Positions 6,726 to 16,479 of a DNA stretch of 64,000 nt are shown in pieces. The stretch spans positions 4,749,501-4,813,500 of the forward strand of contig NZ_JAUSZH010000001.1 of NCBI RefSeq assembly GCF_030817355.1, in the 5' to 3' direction. The position numbers were made by a program, and so were the translations under genes. How positions within the stretch are numbered: the first letter of the stretch is position 1; each line of letters starts with the position of its first letter. The notes under the pieces are model-generated. The model made no database searches. It worked only from the letters and a program-made list of their open reading frames with translations, and had not been told where the DNA came from. This DNA comes from Streptomyces sp. V1I1. Its GTDB lineage: Bacteria > Actinomycetota > Actinomycetes > Streptomycetales > Streptomycetaceae.

Positions 6726-9452
6726 ATGCCCGCCAACACAACCGCCTCTTCCCCCAAGAAGAAGAAGGGGCGACGCGCCCGCCTGCTCGTGATCGTCCTG
6801 GTGCTGGCGCTTGTCGCGGGTGTCGGATACGGCACGTACTGGAGCATCAGCACCGTGCGCGCCTCCTTCCCGCAGACCACCGGGACACTCAAACTCGACG
6901 GTCTGCGCGGCCAGGTCGAGGTCAAGCGCGACAATTACGGCATCCCGCAGATCTACGCCGACAGCGACGAAGACTTGTTCCGCGCTCAGGGCTTCGTCCA
7001 GGCGCAGGACCGCTTCTGGGAGATGGACGTACGCCGCCATATGACCGCCGGCCGGCTCTCCGAGATGTTCGGCTCCGAGCAGGTCGAGACGGACGCCTTC
7101 CTGCGCACCCTCGGCTGGCGCGGGGTGGCGCAGGAGGAGTACGACACCAAGCTCACGCCGGAGACGAAGAAGAACCTCCAGGCGTACGCGGACGGCGTCA
7201 ACGCCTATCTCAAGGGCCGCGACGGCAAGGACCTTTCCGTCGAGTACGCCGCCCTGTCCTTCGCCAACGACTACAAGCCCGAGCAGTGGACGCCGGTCGA
7301 CTCGGTGGCCTGGCTCAAGGCGATGGCCTGGGACCTGCGCGGCAATATGCAGGAGGAGATAGACCGCTCGCTGCTGACCAGCAGGCTCACCGAGCAGCAG
7401 ATCAAGGACTTGTACCCGTCGTATCCGTACGACCGGAACAAGCCGATCGTCGACAAGGGCGGAATCAACCCCGCCACCGGAAAGTTCGACCCGGACGCCA
7501 AGCCGTCCGACCTGTCCGGCAGCGGGGGGAACAGCCCGGCAGGCGCCACCCAGGGCCTGAACTCCCAGCTCGCCGCGCTCTCGAAGACGCTGGACACGAT
7601 CCCGGCGCTGCTCGGCCCCAGCGGCAGCGGCATCGGCTCCAACTCCTGGGTCGTCTCCGGCAACTACACGACGACCGGCAAGCCGATGCTGGCCAACGAT
7701 CCGCATCTCGCGCCTTCGCTGCCCTCCCTCTGGTACCAGATGGGGCTGCACTGCCGTACGGTCTCGGCTTCCTGCCAGTACGACACCGCCGGCTACACCT
7801 TCTCCGGCACGCCCGGCGTGATAATCGGTCACAACCAGGACATCGCCTGGGGCTTCACCAACCTCGGCGCGGACGTCACCGACCTCTACCTGGAGAAGCT
7901 CGCCGGCGACAGCTACCAGGTGGGCAATGAGGAGAAGAAGCTGACCACCCGCAAGGAGGTCATCAAGATCGCGGGCGGCGGCTCCAAGACGATCACGGTC
8001 CGCTCCACCGGTCACGGCCCGCTGGTCTCCGACCGCAGCAACGAGCTGGAGAAGGTCGGCCAAAAGGCCCCGGTCTCCAACTCCGCGCCGGACCGCGGCG
8101 CCGGTTACGCCGTGGCCCTGCAGTGGACCGCCCTGGTGCCCGGCAAGTCCATGGACGCGATCTTCGAGCTCAACCGCGCCAAGGACTTCAAGACCTTCCG
8201 CGCGGCCGCCGAGAACTTCGAGGTTCCCGCGCAGAACCTCGTCTACGCCGACTCCAAGAACAACATCGGCTACCAGGCACCAGGCAAGATCCCGGTCCGC
8301 GCCCAAGGTGACGGCACCACGCCCGCTCCCGGCTGGGACCCGAAGTACAAGTGGAAGGGCTTCATCCCCTTCGATGAGCTGCCCTACGAGTACAACCCCG
8401 AGCGCGGCTATATCGTCACCGCCAACCAGGCCGTCGTCGACGCGAAGAAGTACCCGTACCTGATCACCAAGGACTACGGCTACGGCGCCCGCAGCCAGCG
8501 GATCAACGACCTCATCGAGTCGAAGATCCAGGGCGGCGGCAAGATCTCGACCGAAGACATGCGCACCATGCAGATGGACAACAGCAGCGAGATCGCCAAG
8601 CGGCTCACGCCGTATCTGCTGAAGATCGACGTCTCGGACAGCTACGTCCGCGAGGCGCAGAAGCTGCTGGAGGGCTGGGACTACACCCAGGAGGCGGACT
8701 CCGGCGCCGCCGCGTACTTCAACGGGGTCTGGCGCAATGTCCTCAAGCTCGCCTTCGGCAACAAGCTGCCCAAGGAGCTGCGCGTCGAGGGCGAGTGCCT
8801 CAACGTCCGCCCGGCCGACAGCTCGGCCCCGGACGACCAGCTGACCGAGCGGGTGCGCGAGTGCGGCCAGCGCGACACGGAGTCAGCGCAGCCGGACGGC
8901 GGCGACCGCTGGTACGAGGTCGTGATCAAGATCCTCGAGGACGAGAACAACGAGTGGTGGAAGTCCCCGGCCAGCCGTACCGACTCGGCCACCACCACGC
9001 GTGACCAGCTGCTCGCGCGGGCCATGGAGGACGCCCGCTGGGAGCTGACGGCCGAGCTCGGCAAGGATGCATCCAGCTGGAGCTGGGGCCGGCTGCACCA
9101 GCTGACGCTGAGGAACCAGACGCTCGGCACCGAGGGTCCCGGCTTCCTGCAGTTCGTGCTCAACCGCGGCCCGTGGAATCTTGGCGGCGGCGAGGCCGCG
9201 GTCAATGCGACCGGCTGGAACGCGGCGGGCGGCTACGGAGTCATCTGGGTGCCGTCGATGCGGATGGTCGTCAACGTCGGCGACTGGGACAAGTCCCGGT
9301 GGATCAATCTGACCGGCGCGTCGGGGCACGCGTACAGCGCGCACTACACCGACCAGACGGACAAGTGGGCGAACGGCGAGCTTCTCGACTGGGCCTACAG
9401 TGCGCAGGCCGTGTCCCAGAAGACCTCCGACACCCTCAAGCTCACTCCGTAG
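6726..9452 (+). CDS. Penicillin acylase family (Ntn-hydrolase) protein, membrane-anchored or exported
   Basis: 908 aa from ATG 6726 (GAAGGA upstream). Lys/Arg-rich start, then a hydrophobic helix (LLVIVLVLALVAGVGYGTYW) as signal or anchor. Alpha-chain motif YGIPQIYADSDEDLFRAQGF at about residue 75. The autocatalytic serine is Ser305 in SGIGSNSWVVSGNY, where chain cleavage would free the beta-chain Ser nucleophile; NDPHL follows. Likely hydrolyses amide bonds of acyl-homoserine lactones, beta-lactams or similar; the substrate cannot be told from sequence. It overlaps the convergent cyclo-ligase gene by 11 bp. Confidence 0.92.
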   Translation: MPANTTASSPKKKKGRRARLLVIVLVLALVAGVGYGTYWSISTVRASFPQTTGTLKLDGLRGQVEVKRDNYGIPQIYADSDEDLFRAQGFVQAQDRFWEMDVRRHMTAGRLSEMFGSEQVETDAFLRTLGWRGVAQEEYDTKLTPETKKNLQAYADGVNAYLKGRDGKDLSVEYAALSFANDYKPEQWTPVDSVAWLKAMAWDLRGNMQEEIDRSLLTSRLTEQQIKDLYPSYPYDRNKPIVDKGGINPATGKFDPDAKPSDLSGSGGNSPAGATQGLNSQLAALSKTLDTIPALLGPSGSGIGSNSWVVSGNYTTTGKPMLANDPHLAPSLPSLWYQMGLHCRTVSASCQYDTAGYTFSGTPGVIIGHNQDIAWGFTNLGADVTDLYLEKLAGDSYQVGNEEKKLTTRKEVIKIAGGGSKTITVRSTGHGPLVSDRSNELEKVGQKAPVSNSAPDRGAGYAVALQWTALVPGKSMDAIFELNRAKDFKTFRAAAENFEVPAQNLVYADSKNNIGYQAPGKIPVRAQGDGTTPAPGWDPKYKWKGFIPFDELPYEYNPERGYIVTANQAVVDAKKYPYLITKDYGYGARSQRINDLIESKIQGGGKISTEDMRTMQMDNSSEIAKRLTPYLLKIDVSDSYVREAQKLLEGWDYTQEADSGAAAYFNGVWRNVLKLAFGNKLPKELRVEGECLNVRPADSSAPDDQLTERVRECGQRDTESAQPDGGDRWYEVVIKILEDENNEWWKSPASRTDSATTTRDQLLARAMEDARWELTAELGKDASSWSWGRLHQLTLRNQTLGTEGPGFLQFVLNRGPWNLGGGEAAVNATGWNAAGGYGVIWVPSMRMVVNVGDWDKSRWINLTGASGHAYSAHYTDQTDKWANGELLDWAYSAQAVSQKTSDTLKLTP

Positions 9453-10098
9453 CGTCCGTAGCGTCCGTAGCGTCCGTAGCGTCCGTAGCGTCCGTAGCGT
9501 CCGTCGAGCCGGTGAAGCGCCTGACGGCCTCGGGTGTCACCACCGCGTGCACGGGGTGGTCGTGCGGTTCCTCGGGGACCCGCGCGACCACCTCGTTCGC
9601 GTACAGCAGCACCACCAGCGCCGGGTCGGCGGCCGCCGCCGAGAGGCGGGCGAGGACCCGGTCGTACGAGCCGCCGCCGCGGCCGAGCCGCATACCGCGG
9701 GCGTCCACCGCGAGCCCGGGAAGGAGCACGGCATCCGCATCCAGCACGGCGTCCACGCCGATCCGCGCGCCGTCCGGCTCCAGCAGCCCGCGCCCCGCGC
9801 GCACCAGATGTTCCGCGCCCTCGTACACTCCCCAGTCCAGATCGTTGTCCGCTTTCAGGACCGGCAGCAGGACGCGTACGCCCCGCGCGCGCAGCGCGTC
9901 GAGCAGCGCGCGGGTGCCGGGCTCGCGCCCGACGGAGACGTATGCGGCGACTGTGCCCGCTTCGGCCAATTCCGGGAGGTCAAGGGCCAGCCGGGCGAGA
10001 ATCGCGGCGGCCCGCTGGACGTCCTCAGGGGACAGGAGGGCCCGGGCGTCCAGGAGTTCACGCCGAACCGCACTCTTTCCGGACAAGTCACCGCTCAT
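9442..10098 (-). CDS. 5-formyltetrahydrofolate cyclo-ligase
   Basis: 218 aa. Converts 5-formyl-THF with ATP to 5,10-methenyl-THF. Family motif: LPGLAVDARGMRLGRGGGSYDR; N-terminal KSAVRRELLDARALLSPEDV is typical. The last ~20 residues are a (Thr-Asp-Ala)6 tail from a 9-bp array that also overlaps the 3' end of the convergent acylase, so the original stop was probably earlier and the tail is an acquired extension. Confidence 0.93.
   Translation of the reverse strand: MSGDLSGKSAVRRELLDARALLSPEDVQRAAAILARLALDLPELAEAGTVAAYVSVGREPGTRALLDALRARGVRVLLPVLKADNDLDWGVYEGAEHLVRAGRGLLEPDGARIGVDAVLDADAVLLPGLAVDARGMRLGRGGGSYDRVLARLSAAAADPALVVLLYANEVVARVPEEPHDHPVHAVVTPEAVRRFTGSTDATDATDATDATDATDATE
9446..9499. 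repeat. 9-bp tandem array (6 copies) at a convergent gene junction
   Basis: TCCGTAGCG is repeated six times from 9446. The first unit contains the TAG stop of the acylase (9450-9452). On the minus strand the array codes Thr-Asp-Ala repeats of the cyclo-ligase tail. Confidence 0.95.
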
Positions 10099-10192
10099 TA
10101 CCCGTTCACAAACCTCTCGTACATGTCTTTATGAGTCGGAAGTTAACCGGAGGCTCATCTTCAGCCCATACTCGACGGCTATGGTGCTGCGC

Positions 10193-11095
10193 ATGACTCA
10201 GTCGCACCCCAGGATCAGCAAGGCTGTCATCCCTGCCGCAGGCCTCGGAACCCGGTTCCTGCCTGCCACGAAAGCCACTCCCAAAGAGATGCTGCCTGTC
10301 GTCGACAAGCCCGCGATCCAGTACGTCGTCGAGGAGGCGGTCGCGGCCGGCCTCTCCGACGTACTCATGGTCACGGGCCGCAACAAGCGGCCGCTCGAGG
10401 ACCACTTCGACCGGAACTACGAGCTGGAAGAGGCGCTCACCCGCAAGGGCGACGCCCGCCGCCTCGCGAAGGTCCAGGAGTCGAGCGACCTCGCCACCAT
10501 GCACTACGTCCGCCAGGGCGACCCGCGCGGCCTCGGCCACGCCGTGCTCTGCGCCGCCCCGCACGTCGGCGACCAGCCCTTCGCGGTCCTCCTCGGCGAC
10601 GACCTGATCGATCCGCGCGATCCGCTGCTCGCCAGGATGGTCGAGATCCAGGAGCGGGAGGGCGGCAGCGTCATCGCGCTGATGGAGGTCGACCCCGCCC
10701 AGATCCATATGTACGGCTGTGCGGCAGTCGAGGCCACCGGCGAGTCCGACGTCGTCAAGGTGACCAACCTGGTCGAGAAGCCCGACCCGTCCGAGGCCCC
10801 CAGTAACCTCGCCATCATCGGCCGCTATGTCCTGAACCCTGCCGTCTTCGACATACTTCGTGAGACCGAGCCGGGCCGGGGCAACGAGATCCAGCTCACC
10901 GACGCACTCGAGAAACTCGCCGAGGACGAGAAGGTGGGCGGACCAGTGCACGGCGTGATCTTCAAGGGCCGCCGCTACGACACCGGCGACCGTGGGGACT
11001 ATCTGCGGGCGATTGTCAGACTCGCGTGCGAACGTGAAGACCTGGGCCCGGAGTTCCGGACCTGGCTTCGCAGTTATGTGACCGAGGAGATGTAA
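10193..11095 (+). CDS. galU: UTP-glucose-1-phosphate uridylyltransferase GalU
   Basis: 300 aa from ATG 10193 ([20 protein letters not shown]); ATG 10181 is in frame but gives an atypical four-residue extension. Makes UDP-glucose for wall, polysaccharide and trehalose pathways. Nucleotide-binding start [20 protein letters not shown], then [29 protein letters not shown] and [10 protein letters not shown], all family hallmarks. First gene of a rightward block leading into glp. Confidence 0.96.
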   Translation: MTQSHPRISKAVIPAAGLGTRFLPATKATPKEMLPVVDKPAIQYVVEEAVAAGLSDVLMVTGRNKRPLEDHFDRNYELEEALTRKGDARRLAKVQESSDLATMHYVRQGDPRGLGHAVLCAAPHVGDQPFAVLLGDDLIDPRDPLLARMVEIQEREGGSVIALMEVDPAQIHMYGCAAVEATGESDVVKVTNLVEKPDPSEAPSNLAIIGRYVLNPAVFDILRETEPGRGNEIQLTDALEKLAEDEKVGGPVHGVIFKGRRYDTGDRGDYLRAIVRLACEREDLGPEFRTWLRSYVTEEM

Positions 11096-11099
11096 CACC

Positions 11100-12401
11100 G
11101 TGAGCAGCACGATCTGGTCGGTGGACGACCACCTGGAGGACATCCTCGGCGCGATCCGCCCGCTGGACCCGATCGAGCTGCAGTTGCCCGACGCCCAGGG
11201 CTGCGTCCTGGTCGAGGACGTCACCGCGCCGGTCGCGCTGCCGCCCTTCGACAACAGCTCCATGGACGGGTACGCGGTCCGCACGGCCGATGTCGCCGGC
11301 GCGAGTGAGAAGTTCCCCGCCGTTCTCACGGTGATCGGCGATGTGCCGGCCGGCGGCGGCGGGCTGCCCACCGTCGGACCCGGCCAGGCCGCCCGCATCA
11401 TGACCGGCGCCCCGCTGCCGCCCGGCGCGGAGGCGGTCGTCCCGGTCGAGTGGACCGACGGCGGCACGGGCGGCGGAGCCGCCACCACGATGCGCCCGGC
11501 CGGCGAGGCCCCGGAGGGCGCGAGCGGCGAGGTCCGCGTCCACCGGCCGGCCGAGGCGCGCGCCCATGTGCGCGCCCGCGGCAGCGACGTCCAGGCGGGC
11601 GACCTGGCGCTGGAGGAGGGCACCGTCCTCGGTCCCCCGCAGATCGGCCTGCTCGCCGCGATCGGCCGCGGCTCCGTGCGCGTCCGTCCCCGTCCGCGCG
11701 TCGTCGTGCTCTCCACCGGCAGCGAACTGGTACAGCCCGGCGAGGAGTTGGGCGAGGGCCAGATCTACGACTCGAACAGCTTCGCGCTGTGTGCCGCCGC
11801 CCGCGACGCGGGCGCCCTCTCCTACCGGGTGGGCGCGGTCACCGACGACGCGGAGGTGCTGCGCGCCACCATCGAGGACCAGCTGATCCGCGCCGATCTG
11901 CTGGTCACGACGGGCGGCGTGAGCGTCGGCGCGTACGACGTCGTCAAGGAGGCCCTCGCCTCGGTGGGCGACGTGGACGTGCCGGGCAGCGGGATCGACT
12001 TCCGCAAGCTCGCCATGCAGCCCGGCAAGCCGCAGGGCTTCGGCTCGATCGGCCCGGAGCACACCCCGCTGCTGGCGCTGCCCGGTAATCCGGTCTCCTC
12101 GTACGTCTCCTTCGAGCTGTTCGTACGTCCCGCGATCCGGGCCCTGATGGGGCTCAAGGACGTCCACCGCCCGAAGGCGCGCGCCCTGCTCAAGGCCGAC
12201 AATCCGCTGACGTCGCCCGCGGGCAAGCGGCAGTTCCTGCGCGGTGTGTACGACCCCGAGTCGGGCACCGTCTCTCCGGTCGGCGGTTCCGGCTCCCATC
12301 TGATCGCGGCCCTCGCCCATGCCGACTGCCTGATCGTCGTCCCGGAGCCCGACACCTCGGCCGAGCCGGGCGCGGAGGTGGAAGTGGTCCTCCTCGGCTG
12401 A
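11100..12401 (+). CDS. glp: Gephyrin-like molybdopterin molybdotransferase (Glp / MoeA)
   Basis: 433 aa from GTG 11100, four bases after galU. MoeA inserts molybdate into adenylated molybdopterin. Motifs: [59 protein letters not shown] and [18 protein letters not shown]. In Corynebacterium the orthologue Glp has a second job, binding FtsZ and the membrane receptor GlpR; the GlpR/SepX gene is 1.9 kb downstream here, so a dual metabolic and cell-division role is reasonable. Confidence 0.93.
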   Translation: MSSTIWSVDDHLEDILGAIRPLDPIELQLPDAQGCVLVEDVTAPVALPPFDNSSMDGYAVRTADVAGASEKFPAVLTVIGDVPAGGGGLPTVGPGQAARIMTGAPLPPGAEAVVPVEWTDGGTGGGAATTMRPAGEAPEGASGEVRVHRPAEARAHVRARGSDVQAGDLALEEGTVLGPPQIGLLAAIGRGSVRVRPRPRVVVLSTGSELVQPGEELGEGQIYDSNSFALCAAARDAGALSYRVGAVTDDAEVLRATIEDQLIRADLLVTTGGVSVGAYDVVKEALASVGDVDVPGSGIDFRKLAMQPGKPQGFGSIGPEHTPLLALPGNPVSSYVSFELFVRPAIRALMGLKDVHRPKARALLKADNPLTSPAGKRQFLRGVYDPESGTVSPVGGSGSHLIAALAHADCLIVVPEPDTSAEPGAEVEVVLLG

Positions 12402-12474
12402 CCTGCATACGGTGGCGGTACCGTGTCTGCCCACACAGGCCCTGAGGGGCCAGGACCGGGAGCGCCACAGCAAA

Positions 12475-12954
12475 ATGAGTACGCAAGGCAGGCTGACGCA
12501 CATCGACGACGCGGGGGCGGCCCGTATGGTCGACGTCTCCGGAAAGGACGTCACCGCACGCACCGCCCGGGCCAGCGGCCGGGTCCTGGTATCACCGCAG
12601 GTCGTGGAGTTGCTGCGGGGCGAGGGCGTGCCCAAGGGTGACGCGCTGGCGACGGCCCGTATCGCGGGCATCATGGGCGCCAAGCGCACCCCCGATCTGA
12701 TCCCGCTCTGCCACCCGCTCGCGGTCTCCGGCGTCACCCTCGATCTGGCGGTCGCGGACGACGCCGTCGAGATCACCGCCACGGTGAAGACCACCGACCG
12801 TACGGGCGTCGAGATGGAGGCCCTGACCGCCGTCTCGGTCGCCGCGCTCACCGTCGTCGACATGGTCAAGGCCGTCGACAAGGGCGCGGTGATCACCGAC
12901 GTCCGGGTCGAGGAGAAGACGGGCGGCAAGTCCGGCGACTGGAGCCGCTCATGA
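12475..12954 (+). CDS. moaC: Cyclic pyranopterin monophosphate synthase MoaC
   Basis: 159 aa from ATG 12475. Completes cyclic pyranopterin formation in molybdenum-cofactor synthesis. Active-site segments are intact: [18 protein letters not shown] (Lys and His), [20 protein letters not shown] and [10 protein letters not shown] (Asp and Lys). It overlaps mogA by ATGA (12951-12954), so the two are translationally coupled. Confidence 0.95.
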   Translation: MSTQGRLTHIDDAGAARMVDVSGKDVTARTARASGRVLVSPQVVELLRGEGVPKGDALATARIAGIMGAKRTPDLIPLCHPLAVSGVTLDLAVADDAVEITATVKTTDRTGVEMEALTAVSVAALTVVDMVKAVDKGAVITDVRVEEKTGGKSGDWSRS

Positions 12955-13508
12955 GCCCGGCGCCAAGGGCCGGAGAGGTGTACGGCCACAGCCACGGGCC
13001 GCGCCCCGAGGCGGCCCAGCGGGCCATGGTCATCACCGCGTCCAACCGCGCGGCCGCCGGTGTGTACGAGGACAAGGGCGGTCCGATCCTCGCCGAGGGG
13101 CTGGCCGCGCTCGGCTTCCAGGTCGACGGGCCGCGCGTCGTCCCGGACGGCGACCCGGTCGAGCAGGCCCTGCGCGACGGCGTCGCCGCCGCGTACGACG
13201 TCATCCTCACCACCGGCGGTACCGGCATCTCGCCCACCGACAAGACCCCCGAGGTCACCCGGCGGGTGCTCGACCACGAGATCCCCGGCATCCCCGAGGC
13301 GATCCGCGCGTACGGACGCGAGAAGGTGCCCACCGCGGCGCTGTCCCGGGGGCTCGCCGGAGTCGCGGGACGCACCCTGATCGTCAACCTGCCGGGCTCC
13401 ACCGGCGGGGTGCGCGACGGCCTCGCCGTACTGGAGCAGCTACTGGTGCATGCCGTGGACCAGATCCGCGGCGGCGATCACCCAAGATCCCCCCGGAGCC
13501 CAAGCTGA
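12951..13508 (+). CDS. mogA: Molybdopterin adenylyltransferase (MogA/MoaB family)
   Basis: 185 aa. Adenylates molybdopterin before Glp/MoeA inserts molybdate. Hallmarks: [37 protein letters not shown] and [16 protein letters not shown]. It has a ~25-residue N-terminal extension ([13 protein letters not shown]) compared with E. coli MogA. Start overlaps the moaC stop. Confidence 0.93.
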   Translation: MSPAPRAGEVYGHSHGPRPEAAQRAMVITASNRAAAGVYEDKGGPILAEGLAALGFQVDGPRVVPDGDPVEQALRDGVAAAYDVILTTGGTGISPTDKTPEVTRRVLDHEIPGIPEAIRAYGREKVPTAALSRGLAGVAGRTLIVNLPGSTGGVRDGLAVLEQLLVHAVDQIRGGDHPRSPRSPS

Positions 13509-13526
13509 ACGCCCCCCACCTGGCCG

Positions 13527-14138
13527 GTGATCCTGGCGGACGGTGATGTGGTCCTCCGCCCGATAAAGCTGCGCGACCAGCGGAACTGGCGCGAGGTGAA
13601 CCGGCGCAACCGCGACTGGCTGCGGCCCTGGGAGGCGACCATCCCGCCGCCCGCACCGGGCGGGCCCGTCGCGCACCGGCCCACATACCGGCAGATGGTC
13701 CGCCATCTGCGCACCGAGGCCAACGCGGGCCGGATGCTCCCCTTCGTCATCGAGTACCAGGGCCGACTGGTGGGCCAGTTGACGGTCGCCGGGATCACCT
13801 GGGGCTCGATGTGCTCGGGCCATGTCGGCTACTGGGTGGACCGGGAGATCGCGGGCCGTGGGGTCATGCCGACCGCCGTCGCGCTCGCCGTCGACCACTG
13901 TTTCCGCTCGGTCGGACTGCACCGCATGGAAGTCTGCATTCGGCCCGAGAACGCTCCCAGTCGCCGGGTCGTGGAGAAACTCGGATTCCGCGAAGAGGGA
14001 CTGCGCCCTCGTTATCTCCACATCGACGGTGCGTGGCGGGACCATCTGGTGTTCGCCCTCACGGCCGAAGAGGTGCCCGAAGGACTGCTTCGCCGCTGGC
14101 ACCAGGCACGACCCGGGACGTCGCGGGAAATAAAATAA
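13527..14138 (+). CDS. GNAT N-acetyltransferase, RimJ-like
   Basis: 203 aa from GTG 13527 (VILADGDVVLRPIKLRDQRNW). GNAT fold typical of RimJ/RimL: WLRPWEATIP near the N-terminus, GHVGYWVDREIAGRGVMPTA (acetyl-CoA loop) and GLHRMEVCIRPENAPSRRVV followed by EKLGFREEGL. No strong ribosome site precedes GTG, but a TGA (the mogA stop) lies just upstream in the same frame, which bars any earlier start. It conventionally sits in the moaC-mogA-sepX block. Confidence 0.85.
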   Translation: MILADGDVVLRPIKLRDQRNWREVNRRNRDWLRPWEATIPPPAPGGPVAHRPTYRQMVRHLRTEANAGRMLPFVIEYQGRLVGQLTVAGITWGSMCSGHVGYWVDREIAGRGVMPTAVALAVDHCFRSVGLHRMEVCIRPENAPSRRVVEKLGFREEGLRPRYLHIDGAWRDHLVFALTAEEVPEGLLRRWHQARPGTSREIK

Positions 14139-14274
14139 ACGTTCGAAAGCGATCGCTGTCGACCATGTTCCGATCTGAACAATCACAAAAAAAGTCCGTG
14201 ATATCAGCCAGATCGTGCGACACACCGGGCCAATTGGCGGATGCCCTTGCGTAAATCCCTCTACGGTGTGATGC
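14139..14274 (+). promoter_or_regulatory. Upstream region of sepX
   Basis: This 136-bp AT-richer gap (AATCACAAAAAAAG, AAATAAAATAAACG) is the obvious promoter of sepX. It contains GACAC at 14219-14223, the WhiA recognition core; sepX is a known WhiA/WhiB target in S. venezuelae. A single pentamer is weak evidence on its own. Confidence 0.4.
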
Positions 14275-15366
14275 GTGAGCAGCAGCGGCCTCATCTACGC
14301 AGTCATCGTCGGGGCCTGGGCCGCCTACTTGGTGCCGATGTGGCTCCGCAGGCAGGACGAGCTCAATGAAGCCCGTCCGACGGAACGCTTCTCCACCGCC
14401 ATCCGGCTGCTGTCCGGACGCGGTGCAATGGAGCGCCGGTACGCCAAGGAGCTGCGGGAACGCACCGCCGAGCAGGCTGAGCCCGAGGCGGACCCGGATG
14501 CCTCCACGGACCGTTTGAGTTCCGTGGACGTCCGGGCCTTCGCCGCGCCCCCGGCCCGTACCGAAGCCCGGATGGACATCCCGGCCCGCCAGGCGCCCGT
14601 CCCGCCCCAGGCCCAGGCGCGACGCCCGGTGCCGCGTCCGCGTCCGCGGCCGAACGGCTCCGCCGCCGAGCGCGCCCGGCGCACCAAGGTCCTGGCCCGC
14701 CGCAGACGTACCACCGTGGTCCTCTTCCTCGCGTTCACGCTCGGCGCGATCGTCGCCGCGGTCGGCGGACTCCGCTTCCTGTGGGCCCCGGCCGTCCCCG
14801 CCATACTTCTCAGCGCGTACATCGTCCATCTGCGCACCCAGGAGCGCCGGCGCTTCGCGTTCACCATGGACCGCCGCCGGGCCGAGGCGGCGGCGCAGCG
14901 GCTGCGCGAGAACCGTCCCCGCCGGCACCCGGACGCGGCGGCCACTGCCGAGCCGGACGAGGAGCCCGCGGGACGCACCGAGCCAGAACCGGGCAGCGCC
15001 CTCTCCCCGCAGGAGGCAGGCCGCCGTGCGCTGGTCGAGCAGACGGACCACGCGGAGTGGGTCGACCAGCAGCGCGAACGCGGGCCGACGCGCGGCGACA
15101 GCTGGGAGCCGGTCCCGGTCCCGCTGCCGACGTACGTCACCGCGCCCGTCGCCCCGCGCGCCACGAGCGGCGTGGACGTGAGCGACCCGGAGACCTGGAG
15201 CGCGGCCCGCTCCTCGACGGCGGAACCGACCTCCGGGCCGGCCCCGGCGGCGGACCCCGCGCCGAGCCGGCGCACGCCTGCGCCCCGGCGTGCGCGCGAG
15301 CGCGGACGCACCCCGCTCTTCGATCAGTACGCGGACGAGGACAGGCCCCGCGCCGCCAACGAGTGA
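14275..15366 (+). CDS. sepX: SepX / GlpR septation membrane protein
   Basis: 363 aa from GTG 14275. N-terminal TM helix (SGLIYAVIVGAWAAYLVPMW) with WLRRQDELNE immediately after; a long basic/Pro-rich cytoplasmic linker; two more helices around residues 145-185 (TTVVLFLAFTLGAIVAAVGG and LWAPAVPAILLSAYIVHL); then a disordered acidic/Pro tail ending LFDQYADEDRPRAANE. This is the layout of SepX/GlpR, which associates with Z-ring proteins and is needed for cross-walls and sporulation septa in Streptomyces. Its neighbour Glp is the partner in corynebacteria. Confidence 0.88.
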   Translation: MSSSGLIYAVIVGAWAAYLVPMWLRRQDELNEARPTERFSTAIRLLSGRGAMERRYAKELRERTAEQAEPEADPDASTDRLSSVDVRAFAAPPARTEARMDIPARQAPVPPQAQARRPVPRPRPRPNGSAAERARRTKVLARRRRTTVVLFLAFTLGAIVAAVGGLRFLWAPAVPAILLSAYIVHLRTQERRRFAFTMDRRRAEAAAQRLRENRPRRHPDAAATAEPDEEPAGRTEPEPGSALSPQEAGRRALVEQTDHAEWVDQQRERGPTRGDSWEPVPVPLPTYVTAPVAPRATSGVDVSDPETWSAARSSTAEPTSGPAPAADPAPSRRTPAPRRARERGRTPLFDQYADEDRPRAANE

Positions 15367-15402
15367 GCCCGCCATCGGCGCGTGACCAGCGCCGGAACGG
15401 AT

Positions 15403-15432
15403 TTCCAAGCACCCCGACGAGGATGCTAGAGT
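15403..15432 (+). promoter_or_regulatory. Promoter of tRNA-Ala
   Basis: TTCCAA (15403-15408) and TAGAGT (15427-15432) separated by 18 bp fit a vegetative sigma (HrdB-type) promoter about 14 bp before the tRNA. Confidence 0.6.
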
Positions 15433-15446
15433 TTCACTCGTTGCAA

Positions 15447-15520
15447 GGGCCTGTGGCGCAGTCTGGTAGCGCACCTCGTTCGCATCGAGGGGGTCTGGGG
15501 TTCAAATCCCCACAGGTCCA
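15447..15520 (+). tRNA. tRNA-Ala (anticodon CGC)
   Basis: A 74-nt cloverleaf. The acceptor stem GGGCCTG pairs with CAGGTCC and contains the G3-U70 wobble that identifies alanine tRNA. Anticodon stem CCTCG/CGAGG encloses TTCGCAT, so the anticodon is CGC (reads GCG). The T arm is GGGGTTCAAATCCCC. CCA is not encoded. Confidence 0.95.
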
Positions 15521-15563
15521 CAACAACGGCTGTTCTTGAGTTCGCTCAGGGAGAGTTCACGAG

Positions 15564-15594
15564 ATCCCGTCCGATCACTTAGATCGGGCGGGAT
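15564..15594 (+). terminator. Terminator hairpin after tRNA-Ala
   Basis: ATCCCGTCCGATC / GATCGGGCGGGAT (one G-U pair) with loop ACTTA, 44 bp past the tRNA. Its core is repeated at 20181-20223. Confidence 0.8.
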
Positions 15595-15756
15595 TTCGGC
15601 GTTTCCGCGGTCTGTTCGAGGTGGTGTCCGAACGCGGGCGGGGCCGGGGGCGGTTGCCTGGCAGACATTGGCCTGGGGTTCGGGGTGGTTCGGGTGCGTG
15701 GGAGGTGCCGGGGCCATCGCTGGACGCGCGCGTATCCGGTTCAACGTGCTGGGGTG

Positions 15757-16260
15757 TCAGGTATTCGTGCGGGCTGGCGGCCGAGCGGGTGGGGGAAGCC
15801 CGGTCGCGACCAGTGGCGTTGGAGCGGCACCAGCGAGCTCGCTGATTTCATCGGCAGGGCTGTCGGTGCCTGCGTTGGTGGCCGCGCTTTGGTGCCAGGT
15901 GAACAAGACGTGCGGGTTGCTGCTGCAGATCATCAGGGCGAGCAGGATGGTCTGCGCGACGCGGCCGTGAGCGAGTCGCTTCCTGGGGTCGGCGATGTCG
16001 ATGCCGTGCCCTTCAGCCTGCCGTTGAGACCTTCGATGTTTGCCCGGCCCGGCCGGTAGGCGTTCTGCCAGCTGGGGTGAAGGTAATGCCGGCTCTGCCG
16101 GAACTTGTCGAGTTTTCCGAGGTCGCCGGGACGGACGGTGATGGTGGGCCGCTGGCATCGGACCGATCCGCTTGCCCCCGCCGCAGCCTGCCCCCGGCGG
16201 GTCCGGGTGCCGCTGGCCGCGGCGTGCGCAGGGAATACCGCGCTCCTGCCGCACGACGGG
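15757..16260 (-). pseudogene. Frameshifted transposase fragment
   Basis: Two reading frames together spell a transposase C-terminus. One frame gives DKFRQSRHYLHPSWQNAYRP then GRANIEGLNGRLKG; the next gives GHGIDIADPRKRLAHGRVAQ then TILLALMICSSNPHVLFTW. The switch is at about 16005, where AAGGGCACGG appears to lack one C compared with the AAGGGCCACGG needed to stay in frame. The R.(N)IEG.NG.(L/V)K...R.G.AAQ pattern resembles actinobacterial transposases. N-terminal domains are missing, so the element is dead. No terminal inverted repeats were found. Confidence 0.6.
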
Positions 16261-16323
16261 ACGGCACGTACAACGAAGCGCTCGACGCCGTCTCGAGGTC
16301 GAGGAACTGGACGTGCGCAGGAG

Positions 16324-16397
16324 GGCACCACGAGCTCCTCGGACGGCCTGAGCCGGGCTTGAGGATCTGCGCAGTGACGTGATCACGAATGCGGGGA
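16324..16397. repeat. 74-bp direct repeat, copy A
   Basis: Matches 17103-17176 with about eight mismatches. Copy B carries the last codons of the DUF6069-like gene (IPAFVNTSLRRS plus stop) and its 3' flank; copy A keeps the coding sense (FPAFVITSLRRS) but has lost the stop and gene body. It marks a partial duplication. Confidence 0.75.
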
Positions 16398-16479
16398 ACG
16401 CCACACCGAGCGGAGCGGCGGGCCGTCCTGCCGCTGATGCGGGACGGCGGGTGGGGGCGGACGCGGTGAGGGCGGATGG

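Noticed and set aside
15502..15744. 80-residue minus-strand ORF after tRNA-Ala
   Set aside because: It spans the terminator hairpin and has no ribosome site or family resemblance.
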